A stretch of DNA of 64,000 nt from Sanderia malayensis. Lineage: Eukaryota > Cnidaria > Scyphozoa > Semaeostomeae > Pelagiidae. Positions within the stretch are counted from its first letter, which is position 1. Every line of letters starts with the position of its first letter. The stretch lies in NCBI GenBank assembly GCA_013076295.1, contig RQOL01000810.1:62001-126000 (forward strand). The letters are read 5' to 3'. The position numbers and the translations under genes were made by a program. Under the pieces are notes generated by a model that was given only the letters and a program-made list of their open reading frames with translations, ran no database searches and was not told where the DNA came from. Positions 32,575 through 46,570 of the stretch are shown in pieces.

Positions 32575-33527
32575 CGGTCGGTGTTAGATCATAGGCTAGT
32601 ATGCTACAAAAATGACGTAATACTGTTTTACCCAAATGGAGGCTGGGCATCACGTCACACACTGCAGATGAATTAATCCAGCTTCCCTGACTTACAGTCT
32701 TAGCTTTTGTTGACATTTTGAATACACTGGCAAATGGCCATTAAAGTGAGCCAAGATCAGCTCTGAAGAATAGATATCACTTTAAACCCATATAATCCAC
32801 TACCGTTATGAATTGATCACCATATGCTCTAAAAGTGGACTAAATGGCTATCAATTGATGTTATATAATAGTGTCACGACTTGACATAAAAGAAAGCAAA
32901 TAAAGATGATAATAATTTTATCATTATAATTTCAAAATTCAAAGCAAAGCCGCCAAGTGCCAACAAACAACAAGCATTCTTTTTTTTACCACCCAGACCA
33001 CTGTTCCTGTCATAGTTCCGCTTTTCTAAGTGTCAGTCAAAATAGAAAACAATAACCAAAACATCACAATAGGCTTTGTCGCAGCAGTTGTTACTGATGC
33101 TGTACTTCATTTATTAGGAACCAAAGCGTTGATGGCTAAAAAGTTTAAAGAGCTTTACTACCAGACAAAATCTTTCAACTATGCTAGCATTTCTGTAAAT
33201 TAACTAGGTACAAATTGGAACAATACCACACATTGATAAAATCATGAAAAAGCTCTGTTTATGTATTTGAATGCCGAAAAACATATGGATAACAATTAAA
33301 TATATAAATATATATTTCGACAGTAGTAGAAATATATCAAAATTGACTAAATCTTAAACTGAATCATCATTAATTCAGCTTTGATCAAACTGCAATGAAC
33401 ATGTTCTCTTCATGCTCTCGAGTCTTTCAACATAGTGGTGTGTTGCACAGCATTCCAAGCCTCCATTGGAATATAAAACCATTACGTCATTTTTGTAGCA
33501 TACTAGCCTATGATCTAACACCGACCG
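32575..33527. mobile_element. Non-autonomous TIR transposon with 7-bp target duplication
   Basis: Both ends carry an identical 47-base inverted repeat beginning CGGTCGGTGTTAGATCATAG (32575-32621 and 33481-33527). TTTCCCT is duplicated at 32568-32574 and 33528-33534 (8 bp GTTTCCCT if the end base is counted differently). The 953-bp interior has no transposase. A 7-8 bp duplication suggests hAT- or P-like mobilisation, not proven. Confidence 0.85.
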
Positions 33528-33534
33528 TTTCCCT

Positions 33535-34559
33535 CTGATAAGTCATTGCTCTGGCTTCAATTTCTTTTGTTATGTTAATTTTTGGATTATGATGCCCACC
33601 AATGACAAAGAGAGTACAGCCCACGTGATGACACGTGATACGCAATGAAATCGAAACAAACCCCAAAGTTCTTCCTTCTTGCTTTTTCGTTTCGCCCTTC
33701 TCCGTACGAATTTGTCCTGTGAGACTGTTTATGGTTTTGAGCACTTCGATTTTGATTATAAAATATCAGTTTTGAAGACTATAGGAGGTAAGTTTATGCG
33801 TCTGAGCACCTTATTACCACACTATTGTATAAGTAATGTATTTCTTAATGTTAGAAGACTCTTTAAATGTTTTATGACATTTTTGATTTCAATATGGGCG
33901 TATCAATCAATTACTTGCATTATTTACGGTTTGAAAACATGGCGAAGGTTGCAGATGCCCAATTTTGACTCGTCGTCAAAAATGGAGTTCTTTTTATCTT
34001 AAGCCCCAAATAAAAGCCATAAGATATGTTTTATTATTATATTTAAACTATCCATAGCAATATTTGATGTTGCTTTCAATCGTTTTACAATATACCAAAT
34101 TGGTTTTTTCACCTTTGAATATTCACTTCCTTCCTCATCTTTTGATATTGATGGAAGTTATACAAATTCCAACGAACCAAGCACTTGGGGCTAGGATTGG
34201 CCCATCTGGTGCAATTTGGCACTGGATTAATTTCTGAATAATTTAGCAAATGACAGCTCGTTGTTACGAGTGTAGCTTAATTTTGCCATGAATCCAAGAA
34301 TGTCTGGATTTATATGTTTTTACAAACATGCGTTTACAAATCAAGTTATACATAGAAGCAATATGATGAAAAACGTTTCTTATTCAATCTATGAATCATT
34401 TTACAGTGCAACACCTCACCATCTGAAACATACAGCTAGTTAAGTTTTAGATGATGAGGTTGAGGAAATGTACTTTGCACCAGGAAGTTTTCCAAAAAAT
34501 AGATTTTTATCCACATTCCACAATTAGTCACAAAGTGTTTTTGACCTTGTCATAAAGCT
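33535..34559. other. No gene recognised
   Basis: AT-rich stretch between the TIR element and the next MITE, upstream of NLR-B. A small ORF at 33679-34002 lacks recognisable features. It could include the NLR-B promoter or a non-coding first exon. Confidence 0.3.
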
Positions 34560-34934
34560 TACCGTAAGTCCTTGATTGAGCCCCCATCCTCAAATAAGCC
34601 CCCATGGATTGAGGGATTTTTCAATTTTAGAATAAGTCAAATAATTGGATGAAATGTAAATCAAAAGTTTATAGGATGACTTTTGGATAACTTTTGATAA
34701 AACTTGATAACTTTATATTTGAAAGCTTTAAAGATTGTTTGTTATTTTAATAAATACATTGATTGATGGACTTTCTTTTTTTTTAAACATACTTGGACAT
34801 AGATAATGCCACGACAACAGCGTATCTTACTGACAATTTTTGCCTATGCAGAATAAGCCCCCCTCACGAATAAGCCCCCACCCTGAAATATTTTTGCCAA
34901 AAAGCCCCCGGGGCTTAATCAAGGACTTGTGGTA
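34560..34934. mobile_element. MITE-like element with AGTCCTTGATTGAGCCCC ends
   Basis: The left end TACCGTAAGTCCTTGATTGA matches the right end inverted (TCAAGGACTTGTGGTA), and the interior contains AATAAGCCCCC words. The design parallels 24317-24648. Confidence 0.65.
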
Positions 34935-35365
34935 TTTCAAGTTAAAATAAAATCATGAGATCTTGTCTCAACTTGTTTTCCGATCTTTAAATGCCTCAAG
35001 GGAAACCATTGGCAAGAACCATTGTGCAATTTTATCAGAGTCGTTTTACAATACAAGGGATGTAGAGCTTGCTTATTTGACATAATGCAATCCAATCATT
35101 ATAGAACTTTCCATGTTTTAGCAAAGTTTTCCTTGATTCTTGTTACAATAATCAGAGCTGGGCTGGAGTGGCTGGCTATGTTTGAAAGTTGAAGTTGAGA
35201 AGCTGAAGGAATTATGCCTTTCAAACAAAATTTGTTGTATTAGTATTATTTTAAATTAGTTGCATTCATGCTAAGGAGTGTTTGGTGTCGCAAGAAATTA
35301 TCAAAGATTGAATTCTATATTAAAGTTTTTTTAAATGGGTTGCATTTTTTAATTCCCCAGACATC

Positions 35366-38300
35366 ATGGAAGACACAGAAGACAAGAAGATAGAAGAGGA
35401 ATCTTGTACTGATGTTCAAGAAGGTAAATTTTAATTCTGCTTTATTAAATGTTGTCGTATCATGTTTCACAATTGGCGTTTTAATTAAATAAATAAATCA
35501 CATAATTAGAATACATAGTTTATTTTTTTTGGATATTTCCAGCAAAAATTGTATTTCTATGGTTTGAATGGTCCACCATGTGTGAAAATAATTGATTGTT
35601 TCATTTACAAGCTCTATTATTTATTTCATTAGAGTTGAGGCATGGCATTGAAAGAATGGACATAGATAAAGACGTTGTTCCAGGTTGGTTTTATTTCAGA
35701 TATTGATCTATGTTTCGTTTTCATAGATATACGTATAATTTCTTAAATGTACTGGCAGTATTTTTGTGATTAAGTGTCTTTTAAATTCATTTATTTATTT
35801 TTATTTGGATTTATTTATTCCTGCATTTTTAGAGGGGATTTTTATTTCAGTGGGGTTTTATTTATTTTCAAGTATTTTTTGCTGATGTTGTTTAATCAAG
35901 GAGTTGTTGTAGTTTTATTACTAGTTGTTTTGTTCTGTTACATACTCTATTATTGCAACTAAGTTCTGCTGTGTTGTGTCAACAATATGCAGAGGTGGTC
36001 TGGCATCACGATTGCAGGGTGGCTGGCAAACCAAAGGGGCCCGGTTTAGGGCCCGTAGTTTTAGTTTACGTTAAAAATCAGAAGGCCAAGGTTGTGATCG
36101 CCACTTCGCCACCAGGGCCAGACCACCCATGACAATATGGATTTAATAGGTTAAGGAAATCATGAAAATTCTCCCTTTTGAGTGCATTTTATTACCAGGA
36201 TTTTGTAATTTCCTGTTTAAAAACATCCCAATCAAGTTTTGTCCGATCTGAAAGCTAAATATTATTATTAAATCTCTTTCAAATGGCACACTGTTACGAT
36301 GTAACAATTTATTGATGGTGTATTGAGTTTGGAAAGTAAATCATTCACTATCAATGAATGACACATAAACTATTTATTCATTTATATGCTCAATTTTTTG
36401 TCCAAAAGTGTAATTATATCACATTGCAATAATCATTGTCAAATGTTTGATAAAGGCAGAGAATAAAATCCAATTGTTATTTATTCCTCAGGTGCTACAC
36501 ATATCGCGTATTATGGACCAGTCATAAACATAGCTTCTGGTGAAGCACCCATAACAATTGGCAATATTGAACAAGGTTAGTGTTTTGGCTAGGGCAAATA
36601 ATTCTCAATGCCAATTAGACATGGTAATTGGTTTGGGCTGGCTTGCTTAAACAGCAGAAGGGAAACCAATGTCACAACGTGAGAATCACCATATTGGTGT
36701 ATTTTTGTAGGATTAGCAAACAACATGATGTAGTTATCATTTTTGACTCGCGAAGCGCATGCGCAAGCGAGTATATGTTGGTGAGTGGGGAAAAATCCTG
36801 TGTCTGTGTAGACTTTTTCTTGCCCATATAAGGTATGTGCCTCAGATTCAAACGTTCACTTTTGATTTGAAGTGAGGCTATCAAGTATGATATCACTTTG
36901 CAAGTTTTTCATTGGATAAAGTGTAAACTTGTTGAAATAACAAACAACAAACCATCAATTTATTTTTTTCAAAATTTGTTAAAATTTCTTAATTTCTTAA
37001 AAGTTTTTAATTGAAAGCAACGAGAATTGACTCATAATGTGAGGAAAATATCGCGCAGACCTGGCTGTGTTTGAGCTTGGAAAAAATATACTTATACTCG
37101 TCAGAAAACACTCAAAATAGGTTCATAGTGATACTCAGATCTTTTTCTCTCCATCTCCGTAAAAAAATCGATATGTCATTTCAGGCTGTATAAGCCCTTT
37201 AATTTAATATTACTTTCTTCACTTTCTGGATAATACAGTGAAATAAAAGCCATCTGTCGCGAGTCACCTCAAGGTTCCTTTGATCTTATTGTACCTTTGG
37301 GTTGCATTGGACATTGATTAGGCTTTATTTTGTGCTCAAGCGAAAACTGTAATGCTTTCTATCACTTTTCTATCACTTCCATTGGCTTACCAGCACGTAA
37401 CCTTGAATATTTCAAGAAGTGCTACTAATTTAGGAACTCCAAAAAACATTTTAAAAGGAAGAAATAATGTTTTAGTATTTCGTCATATGTTTGTCATTCG
37501 GTAATATCTTTGTTGTTTGTTGGTCATTCATTTAATTCGCATAAGTCATCAGGAATTTGATTTGCGAGAATTGGTTTGCTGCAACAGATTTTATATTCAC
37601 TCAGATACTTTGTTACAAGTCTTAAAATCATATTAGAAAAAGCAAGATTTCATTGAAGTAGTCTCCATTAAGTAAATGGTAATTAAGGCAAGAGTTAATT
37701 ATTAAATACTCAATATAGCTATTTGTTTAACAGGTATGACCCGCACGTGGGATAAAGTTGGAACTGTGCTTGAAAATGTTCCTGGTAACAGTGAAGTAAC
37801 AACTGGTTCTGCGATGTTTGCCTATCCAAGCATACAAGGTACTTTTCATAAATGTGCTTATCATTGTATTCTAAACTTTTTAAGATGATTTATGTTCAGA
37901 TAAATTTTTTGTTTAAAGACTAGAGTGATATGGGGACCCATGTAATATGACGGCCCATTGGCAGCCCAGTAGTCGCGACAGAACAACAGGGATGGATAAT
38001 CGTGTGGGGCATACACTTTCCTCCTTGCCCCTAAAACCCCACTTTATTTCTCTGCCCCGTTTAGTAAGGAGTGATGTTGTCTCTAAACCATCAACAATGC
38101 TAAATTTTTTGGCCAGATGTCGCACATAACTTGTGAGTTTGACTCAATCCATGTTTGGTTCTAAACGTCTCCTTGCATTTTGTTGACACTGGATGTGTAA
38201 TGGCCCTAACCATTTTCTCTTTCTCACCTGTGACTGGATTGGAACTTAAATCAAATGTTTTTTTTGTATAGATGTAAATGGAGATAAAGAAGCCGTTGTA

Positions 38301-41300
38301 AGCAAACCTCAGTCTGCAAATGGTAAGTTTGCAAACTTTCTTAAATCTGATTTTTAAATGGAAAGGATTCTTAAGTTAATTCTTAAGATATTTATCATTA
38401 CTGTTTTTTTTTTAATGCTAAAGATATTTATCATTTGTGCCATCTTGGCAAGGGAAGGAAGTTGTCCACCAGTGCAAGCAAAACTAAGATGCCACATTTT
38501 AATTGCTTTGCTTTAGTTTGTTTAACAACAAAAGAGAGAAGTTAATTGAGTGGGGGTAATGTTTCACCAGAGCAGTTATCTTTGTGTATTTAAGCAGAGA
38601 TAGCAAATGACATTTATCCCTATCTATATCCATTTATGCAACTGTCTTAATCTATACCCATTTATGCAACTATATGAGGATAGCTGCATCTTGTCATTTG
38701 ATTTGTTAACTTTAGTCCACCATAACGTGACGTTAGGTAGCTATTTATCAGCCATTCAAAACTACAATAGGTGAAAAAACTCCCTGGGACACTGAAAATT
38801 TCATTGGATAATGCTATGTTTCTGCACACTTTGTTCCCTATGAACGGAATGTGAACCCCCACTCACCCCCCAAACAATGTTGTCTTGTGCACCAGTATTT
38901 TTTCAGCACCAGGCCAAAATATTAGAATAGAAGAGAGTCTTACCAGAAGTGAAATTATTTTACTAAAAGTAGTTTCCATTAAGTAGATTATATCGCCTAA
39001 AATAAGGTGGATATTAGCAAGAAATTTTATAAAAAAAATTCTCGCGGCTTTTCGAAAAAAAATTGCAAAATTTTGTTTTTCGTATGTTTTGGAGGTTTGA
39101 CTTTAGTTTTGCATTGCGCCAAACCATCTGAAACAATTTATTCCGCTGTTTAGTTTTATTATGTTTTATAATGCTGGAAATCTTTTCATTTTTGTTAGCT
39201 TTTTCCGGCTTACGAGAAAAGTATCGGAAGGATTGCTCAAGACACGAGGTCAATTGTGTTGATACAATGGAAAATTGTATTATTTCACTGGATTTGGATA
39301 TCAACGATTTTTCTGTGAATTTAAAGATAGTAGAAGAGGAGAAGAGATACACAGCTAAGGACAAAGGGTATCATGGTGAATTGGAAAAGCACCTTCACTT
39401 ATTAAAAGATGATGCGAGAGCCATTAAAGTTGGTGAATTGATGAACATGATTGAAGATAATGAAAAAGAACGAATCATGTTTGTTAGTGGTTTAGCTGGA
39501 ATTGGCAAGTCTGTTCTTGCCAAGAAAGTGGCCCTTGACTGGGCCTGTAAAGAATGCAGTCAGACACGCTGTCTTTTCTACATAACATGCAGAGAATTGA
39601 ACAGTTTCTTTCATGAAAGTGATAGAGATATTGAGGAATATTTGAAAGAACAGTTCAGAAATATGCCTTTTGACAATGTGGAAACCACAGTCTTTTTGAT
39701 TGATGGTTTGGATGAACTGCAAAAACCTGTCAAAATTATGAAAGCGTTCACAGAAAAGTTCTCGAAATCAAGATTCATAATTCTTGGCAGACCCCATGCC
39801 AGACACCATGTTAATTCCATCGGACAGAAGAGCCAGAAATTAGAAATACTTGGACTCAATAAGGGCCAGATTAAAGAATACATTAAAAAGTTTCCTAAAC
39901 TTTCAACAGACAAGAGTCAGGATGAATCTTCATTAACAGAACAAAAAATTGAGGAGGCAATTCAGAAATCGACAAATATATCTTACATTGCAACAATTCC
40001 TCAATTTTTAAATACAATTTGTTGTGCTGTCATGCTATCAACAGAAGGGAAATCATTCACCAGCAAGACTGATCTTTATAGCTGGATGCTATTTTTGTTG
40101 ATGAGACAGCATTTCCAAGGCAAAGACTTGGACAACAAAACCGTTGGATGGGAAATCTTTTCTTGTTATTCGAAGCAGTTGCTGGCAATATGTAAACAGG
40201 CATTCAAGCTATACAGTTCAGGAAGCATTATCTTCAAAAAGACGGAGCTAGAGTGTAAGGATGAAAAGTTTATTGAAGGGTTTCTACTTGGTGTGAAGAA
40301 CAGAGCTGGAGACATTAGTAAATATATGTTCAAACACCTAACTATCATGGAGTTCCTGGCGTCTATTCACGTCTATCTAGATGGAAAAAGAAACGTGTTA
40401 CTAAAGAAGCTATTAAAACAAGAGCGCTACGAAATTATTTCGTTTGTGTGCAGTTTTGTACGATTCAGTTTGATAAAGGGAACTTCATTTGAAGAGGATG
40501 ATGAAATATCGTATCAATTAGTAGAAAAATTTGCCAATGGGAAAGAGGTTTGTGAACTTAGGTGATGTTGGTGATAGTAATTGAGATATGATATATTATC
40601 TGTAATAATATAAATAAATTATTATTTATTGTCAGGTTGCAAAGAATTGTGGTGATGGAGTGATCACATATGAAGACCCGCAGAGCGTAATCCTTGGTAT
40701 TTTAAACCAGGTTTATAATTTTAAATTCAATGCTTACTGATTATATTTGTAATTGTTTATTATATAGAATATTATTACATATACAAGTATAATTGATCTT
40801 TAATTATATCTTTTAACAGTTGCCAAATGATGAAGTTCTGTTGAAAGTTAGATTTCTGGCCGACTGTTTTGTTGCAAGCGATAAAGTCCGTGATGTGAAA
40901 TTCTTCGAAGAACTGCTGAAGTCAATAAAGCCAAGCTCAAATGTCGAAGTGGAGCTCAACACATTTGACCAATCAAATTTGTTATCCATTTTGAAGTTGG
41001 CGACTGGAAATAAAGTGGCAATTTCTGAAATCAAGAATGCATTCAGTGGGATTAAATTTGGTATACTTGATTTGAGAGAGATGGAAATCCTTGATTACGC
41101 TTTGTGGATCGACATTGGCTATGTTCGGTTGAATGATGTAAATCGTTTTACTGAACACCAGTCAATGTCGGTCCACCGCAACTTGGCTTTCTGTCGGGAT
41201 GTTCGGTTTCGTAACTGCAAGGTCCCTTTGTTCACCACCAATGCGAATGAATCAACAACAACAATGAAATTGAAAGGGTTGACAATGGAACGAGTGAGAA

Positions 41301-44300
41301 TTGACGAGGCAGATGTGAGCTCAGCCGCCAATCTGATTGGAGTGGCGGAAAAGGTTTGGTTGTATCATGTTCGGGTGGGTGGAAAGGAGTTTGAAAAGAT
41401 TGTGGAGGAATTGATTCAAATAAAGCCACGCAGGTTGAGGGAGATGGAGTTACACGAATGTCCACTGGTGAATGCTGAGTTAAAGCAAAAGGTAAGAACA
41501 TTATTACTTGTATTGTCACTGTCTATATTTCATATATATGGATTAACATTACCAGGTGGTTAATTATTTTATCAATTTATTACTTTAAACTTCAATGACA
41601 TAATATTACAATGTTGAAGAAATAAAGTTTTTAATGTGATGAGTAATTGGCGCCGAAAATTTCCTTCAACAACTGAGAAATTTGAAGTCTTGTTTGGGTT
41701 GAACATTTAGAGCTCTATGTTTTGATTTGCAATTTCATGCATTATAAGCAATATAATAGCAATCATAAAACAGTAGGGAAAACATATATGATAAAATATA
41801 ACAAGAATTATTTTGAATTTACCAACCATTTCATATATTAAATGTTAATGCTGGTTTCATGCGTTGTGAATTAAACTTTGAAATGGCGCCCGTTTTGTAC
41901 AAGTTTCAAAATCTGAACTTTGTTAGTTCTAATTTTCATTTCACGGTTCCTTGATATCATTTGAAGCCAAATAATTTTTCTATGGAATTCTGTGCTATTT
42001 AATATACTTAATAAAAATTGTATCAACAATTCAGTAATGAAGGAAGGATTTTAAAGATTTGGAAGTTTTAAGTTGTTGACGGATTGCGGCTTTAAATCTG
42101 ATGAATGCATTTATCTAACTTTTTAATTTGCTGAGTTTTTGTTGATTTTTGAAGAGCATTAGTTAACAACTTTGACACAAAGCTTTAGCAACTTTTATAG
42201 TTTCAAACTCAAAAGTTCATAACTGTTGCTTAATTTCAAGTATTTGTTTGAAATTTATGGGATTTTGCTAAATATGTCAGCAAAATTTCTTGATATTTTG
42301 TTTTGTGTTGGGCGGCGGTAAAATATTTACATTTTTGCTGGTCAACAAATTCTCAAATATTTTCGAAATTATGCTGCACCAAAAATATACTGTTGTGTTT
42401 AACTTTCATTTGTCCATCATATTCGTAATTATAAAGAAAAACTTCAACATTTACTCTTTAGTGTATTAAGACGTCATTTCTTTGAATTAATTTGCGATGC
42501 TGTTTCATAAATTGTAGTTGTAATTTCTTGTTCAGAACTTGGCCAAAATTCTTAGACTTGTTTTTATACTATCAGATTAAGGTTATTAATTTCTATGTTC
42601 GTTTTAAATCAGCGAGGTGTTGTGCATTGGTAAACTGTTGTGACATAATATATCAGCCAAAACTATTAACTGCTTGTTTTTCAATTCCAGATAAAAGAGA
42701 ATGGAGTAATGATCTATGAATTTGGTAAGTGAACTAAAATGTTTCAACTATTTTATACAATGTTGCGCGGGTCTTCTCTTGACATATATTTATATTTTCA
42801 TTTATCATGCTAATCATGTGCTCTTTTAAATGGTGAAATAAATACTAAGTTATAATTTATTGTTACTTGACAACTTCAAATGCAACTGGATTTCCATGTC
42901 CAATGGCTTATGTTATGTTATTATTTTATTAATTCTTAATCGATCATTTGATTTCTATTTGTAGATCCAAGATCAATCCTACTTTTGTGTCAACCAGACA
43001 GTCGTAACTTTGTTCTTCAACTGAAAGAAAACCTGGATGATAAGAATGGTTATATTGCGATGGATGAAAACATTGAAGAGTTTGAAAGACGATATAATGA
43101 ACTTCCTCGCATTCTGGTTGTCTTTATTCAACATCAAATTCCAGAAGAAGTTGAGAGAGATATTCTTTTTGCCCAGGTAATTGGTTTTGCTAACACGAGT
43201 CTGTATTTGTGTTTCATATTCAGTGGATATTTGTATCATCTATTTACTCTGTCTTTCTTTCCTTGGTTGTCTTTATCAAATTTATTTGTCTTTAATTATA
43301 GAACGAAATGATTAAAATTCTACTTGTGAAGTTGGAAGCAGATTTTCATCCAAGTAACGCGATGAGTTCTGTTTTTGATTCAAACCCGTGTTTGAACTTT
43401 ACAGATAAACGAAATAATACCGAAATGGCTAGTGAATTAAATTGGAATATACAAGCTATAATGGGTAAGTTAATTATTATTAATAAACATTGGAAAGATT
43501 TTCATCAACATTCCGCGAATGAAATTGAACTTTGACAATAATATTTCGATAACAATAAAACTTTGTTTAGTTGAGAATTCAATCTTTGTGAATACAATGA
43601 AATTAACAAAGTGCCGTCTTTTTAAGATTATAAAATATATTACAAAATTTATAGCAGGTAGAATAGGTAAAGTAATTTGTTTTCATAAACGAAAAGATAA
43701 CATAGCTGTGTCGAGTGTTATGTTTTGATTATGATTAACATAATGATTGTACTAATGTTGCATTTCTTGTATCATTTGATTATTATTTATCTTTTATTTC
43801 CAGATGGAAAGTTCATCGTAATTTCGAATGCGCCGGGCAACCAGGTCGAAGCAAATAAAATACAACAGAAATTCGCAGATGAAATTGGTTGTCCCGTGTT
43901 TGTTAATATTGAGTTAGAGAAGTATTACCCTCGAGTTGTTGTCGTTTTATTGACTGATGGATACGAAGAATCTCAACAATGTAAGGAGATGATGGATTAT
44001 CCTAAGGTAGGGTTGCTAGTTTCTTATTACTGTATGATTGTTTATAAAGCTCATTCCTTTCTATTTCTCTGATATGTTTAATCAGTCTGTTTGCTTTAGC
44101 ATGTTGATATACTTTACTATGTTGTTTTCTTTTGTTGTATTTTTAGTATCCGGGATATCTGAAGATTATAGCAGTGAAGCTGGATAACGACTTCCAACCC
44201 GGCGACAGATTGAATGACATAGTAAGTTGGAGAACGTGTATTTGCTGGACTGACGAAACAAATTTCGACACGAACTTCGCAAAGGTGAAGGAAGAGATCA

Positions 44301-45087
44301 ACGCTATATTTGGTAAGTCTTTTGTTCTGTTATAGTTAATCTTGTATTAAACATATATATCTCAATAATTCGCTGTTGTAGTAACAATGCAAATAAGCAA
44401 TGTTATTAATCCAAGTATGGTACAATATCGAATAACAAATATTTTCGTTTGACTTTGTTTGTGACTGGAGTAGGATAGATTTTAACAGTGACTTGAGACA
44501 AACAATTCTTTCTAATTTTACTCTGGATTTTATTATTATGAAACTCAAAAAACTCTTTCTACTAACACTTCTATTTACAAGGTATTTATAATCCTATGAA
44601 AGGTCATGACGACTATAAGCAAATAAAGTTCTAGATATTTCGAGACGAAAGATTAAGTCATGCTTGTGAAGTTAAAAATATAGTGATGCAATTGATTATG
44701 CAGTGGACGATAATTTGATTTTACGTATTTATACAAAATAGACACACTACATTATCATTCGTATAAATGTTGGCAAGGGAATTTTCTAATTGACTTTTTT
44801 GAGTCCATAGAGATGAGATATATAAGATATTCTTATATCCTCTCTGCTATAGTTAAAGTGCCCCTGCCGTTTTTTTATTATTTTCCAATTCAATAAAACT
44901 CGATACGGTGATTTCAGATTTAAAAATATTAATTTCCAGAAACTATTGTAAAGGCTTACATCATTACAACAAATTCTTGACAATCTTGACATCATTTTTC
45001 TTTGTATCAATTTTGTTGTTTTTATATTGAAATGAGAAAGAAGCCAATTTTGACATCTGAATGTTTTCTTTTTTAACAGCGTGGTGA
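35366..45087 (+). CDS. NLR-B: complete NACHT receptor with RHIM-like N-terminal segment, LRR-like region and two TIR-like modules
   Basis: Fourteen exons: 35366-35423, 35633-35683, 36492-36575, 37734-37838, 38272-38322, 39199-40547, 40636-40710, 40820-41491, 42691-42724, 42965-43176, 43302-43464, 43804-44006, 44147-44312, 45080-45087; all phases agree, giving 1076 aa. The ATG (MEDTEDKKIEEESC) follows a TTCCCCAG acceptor, so a non-coding first exon is likely. The five N-terminal exons are all phase 1-1 and encode an acidic, probably disordered region with VINIASGEAPITIGNIEQ near residue 50. NACHT: Walker A GLAGIGKS near 214-221, Walker B VFLIDGLDEL near 281-290. LRR-like region 591-815; TIR-like modules about 828-950 and 952-1074. 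The protein is probably a cytosolic sensor that oligomerises through NACHT. The NACHT call is firm; both end domains are inference. Confidence 0.85.
36745..37268. repeat. Possible MITE in NLR-B intron 3
   Basis: TGACTCGCGA near 36747 is matched inverted as TCGCGAGTCA near 37258. The segment between them has no coding signal. The arms are short, so this is tentative. Confidence 0.3.
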
Positions 45088-45540
45088 TGGTGTTGTAAAA
45101 TGGCTTTTGAAATGACACAAATGAAGTCAACGATATTGTCGTAATTAATAGTGACTACACAATAACATTTCACAGACATTTCTCGAGCACTATCAATTTC
45201 TCCTTTTATTTACATAATCCTGACTTATAAATAGTGTACATTGTTCTGGTTTGCTGACACATTATTTTACTTAACAGATATATTATTTTAGTACCTCACG
45301 ATTATCGAGCTTTGAGCCTTACCAAGTCTGATGTAGCAATAGCTATATTTAATAACAACATAATATGATGTAGTAGGAAACTAACCGTATAAAAGTAAGA
45401 GCTTTTAGAAGTATTATAGGGTTTTTAGACACAAAAAAAGTTAGGAAGGTTCTCGACTCAAGCACCGTGAGTTCATTCTGTGAGATATAAGCATAATTTT
45501 TTGCTTTGCTTTTGCGCTGCGGCTTGCCAACCTTGCGTAG

Positions 45541-45799
45541 GAGCATGAATTGGCTGTTGCTACTTTGGACTGCCCATAATGGATTGGTAAGAGCTTCATA
45601 CAGTGAGTATACAACTGAAATGAAAACATATTATAGGCTATGCTATTGTTGTTGTATGCTGACTCACCGTGTTTGCAAAAAACAGTAAAGACTCCGAGCA
45701 GCAGGAATGGATGACCTTAGTAATTTTTCTGACAACCCTATTTTGGTTCTTGCGTTTTTCTTTGGTCGACAGCATAAATTCTTCTTTCCCGCAATTTTG
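45541..45799 (+). pseudogene. Copy B of the two conserved putative exons
   Basis: Counterpart of 6083-6341. The first segment has an in-frame TAA, while the second (MDDLSNFSDNPILVLAFFF) stays open and ends at a GTAGGT donor. Confidence 0.3.
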
Positions 45800-45977
45800 G
45801 TAGGTTTAGCCAGTGGTTTAATATTCTTTCCTTTTGGCCAAGAGGAGCTGCAAAGTGTGAGTCAACCAAGGAGGCAATGTCTCACAATATCAACCATCCG
45901 TTTTAAAACGTTCTTTATTGCATTGGAGGAGAACACGTTTTTAATTGCAAGGCTCAATGAGAAGAGAATGGGAAATT

Positions 45978-46390
45978 TTAATTGTAATAGTTGAATGGAT
46001 CATTGTATATTGGGTGGCTTTCTGATATTTTATCAACCAGAGCAAGAATATCATAATCCGGATGCAAAAACCCAGAAATGGGAGATGCTTCAACTAAGCC
46101 ACCAATGAAGCTTGACCATTCCGCTGGCGCTTTAAAAACAGAAGCTTGAACTACTTTTCTTGTTGGAATTTCTGTTATTAATTGTTGAAGCGCGGGTCGG
46201 CAGATGGTAAGATTTTCTATTGTTTTGAGGAGAAATATCATCCTGGAGGCCTTTAATGGTTCTTATTGGTCTGCTTTGTAACTTGAATTTTTTGGCAACA
46301 GAGCAGCTATCAATTGAATTGAATTGACGGACCTTGTCGTCCAGCGGTCTTCAAACTCGTTGTAAATGAGATTGCCAAATATGGTCTGGA
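45978..46390 (-). pseudogene. Minus-strand ORF relic (copy B)
   Basis: Reads TIFGNLIYNEFEDRW, the shared TAA, then an 87-aa open stretch with VVQASVFKAPAEWSSFIGG and SGFLHPDYDILALVDK. It lacks the extra stop found at 6528-6950. The product is unrecognised. Confidence 0.4.
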
Positions 46391-46570
46391 GATTTCGCTG
46401 CCGGTACCCAGTATGCTTTGCTGAGCCAGTGGGAGTATAAAAGCTCAGCCACGTGAAGTTTGTGGCCTTTGATCTTAATTTGTGGAGAGGAAGAATATCG
46501 GGATGACTTGGAAGAAATGTCGAAGAAGAACAACGAAGAAAATCATGGAAGCTGATGCAACGTAGCAAAG

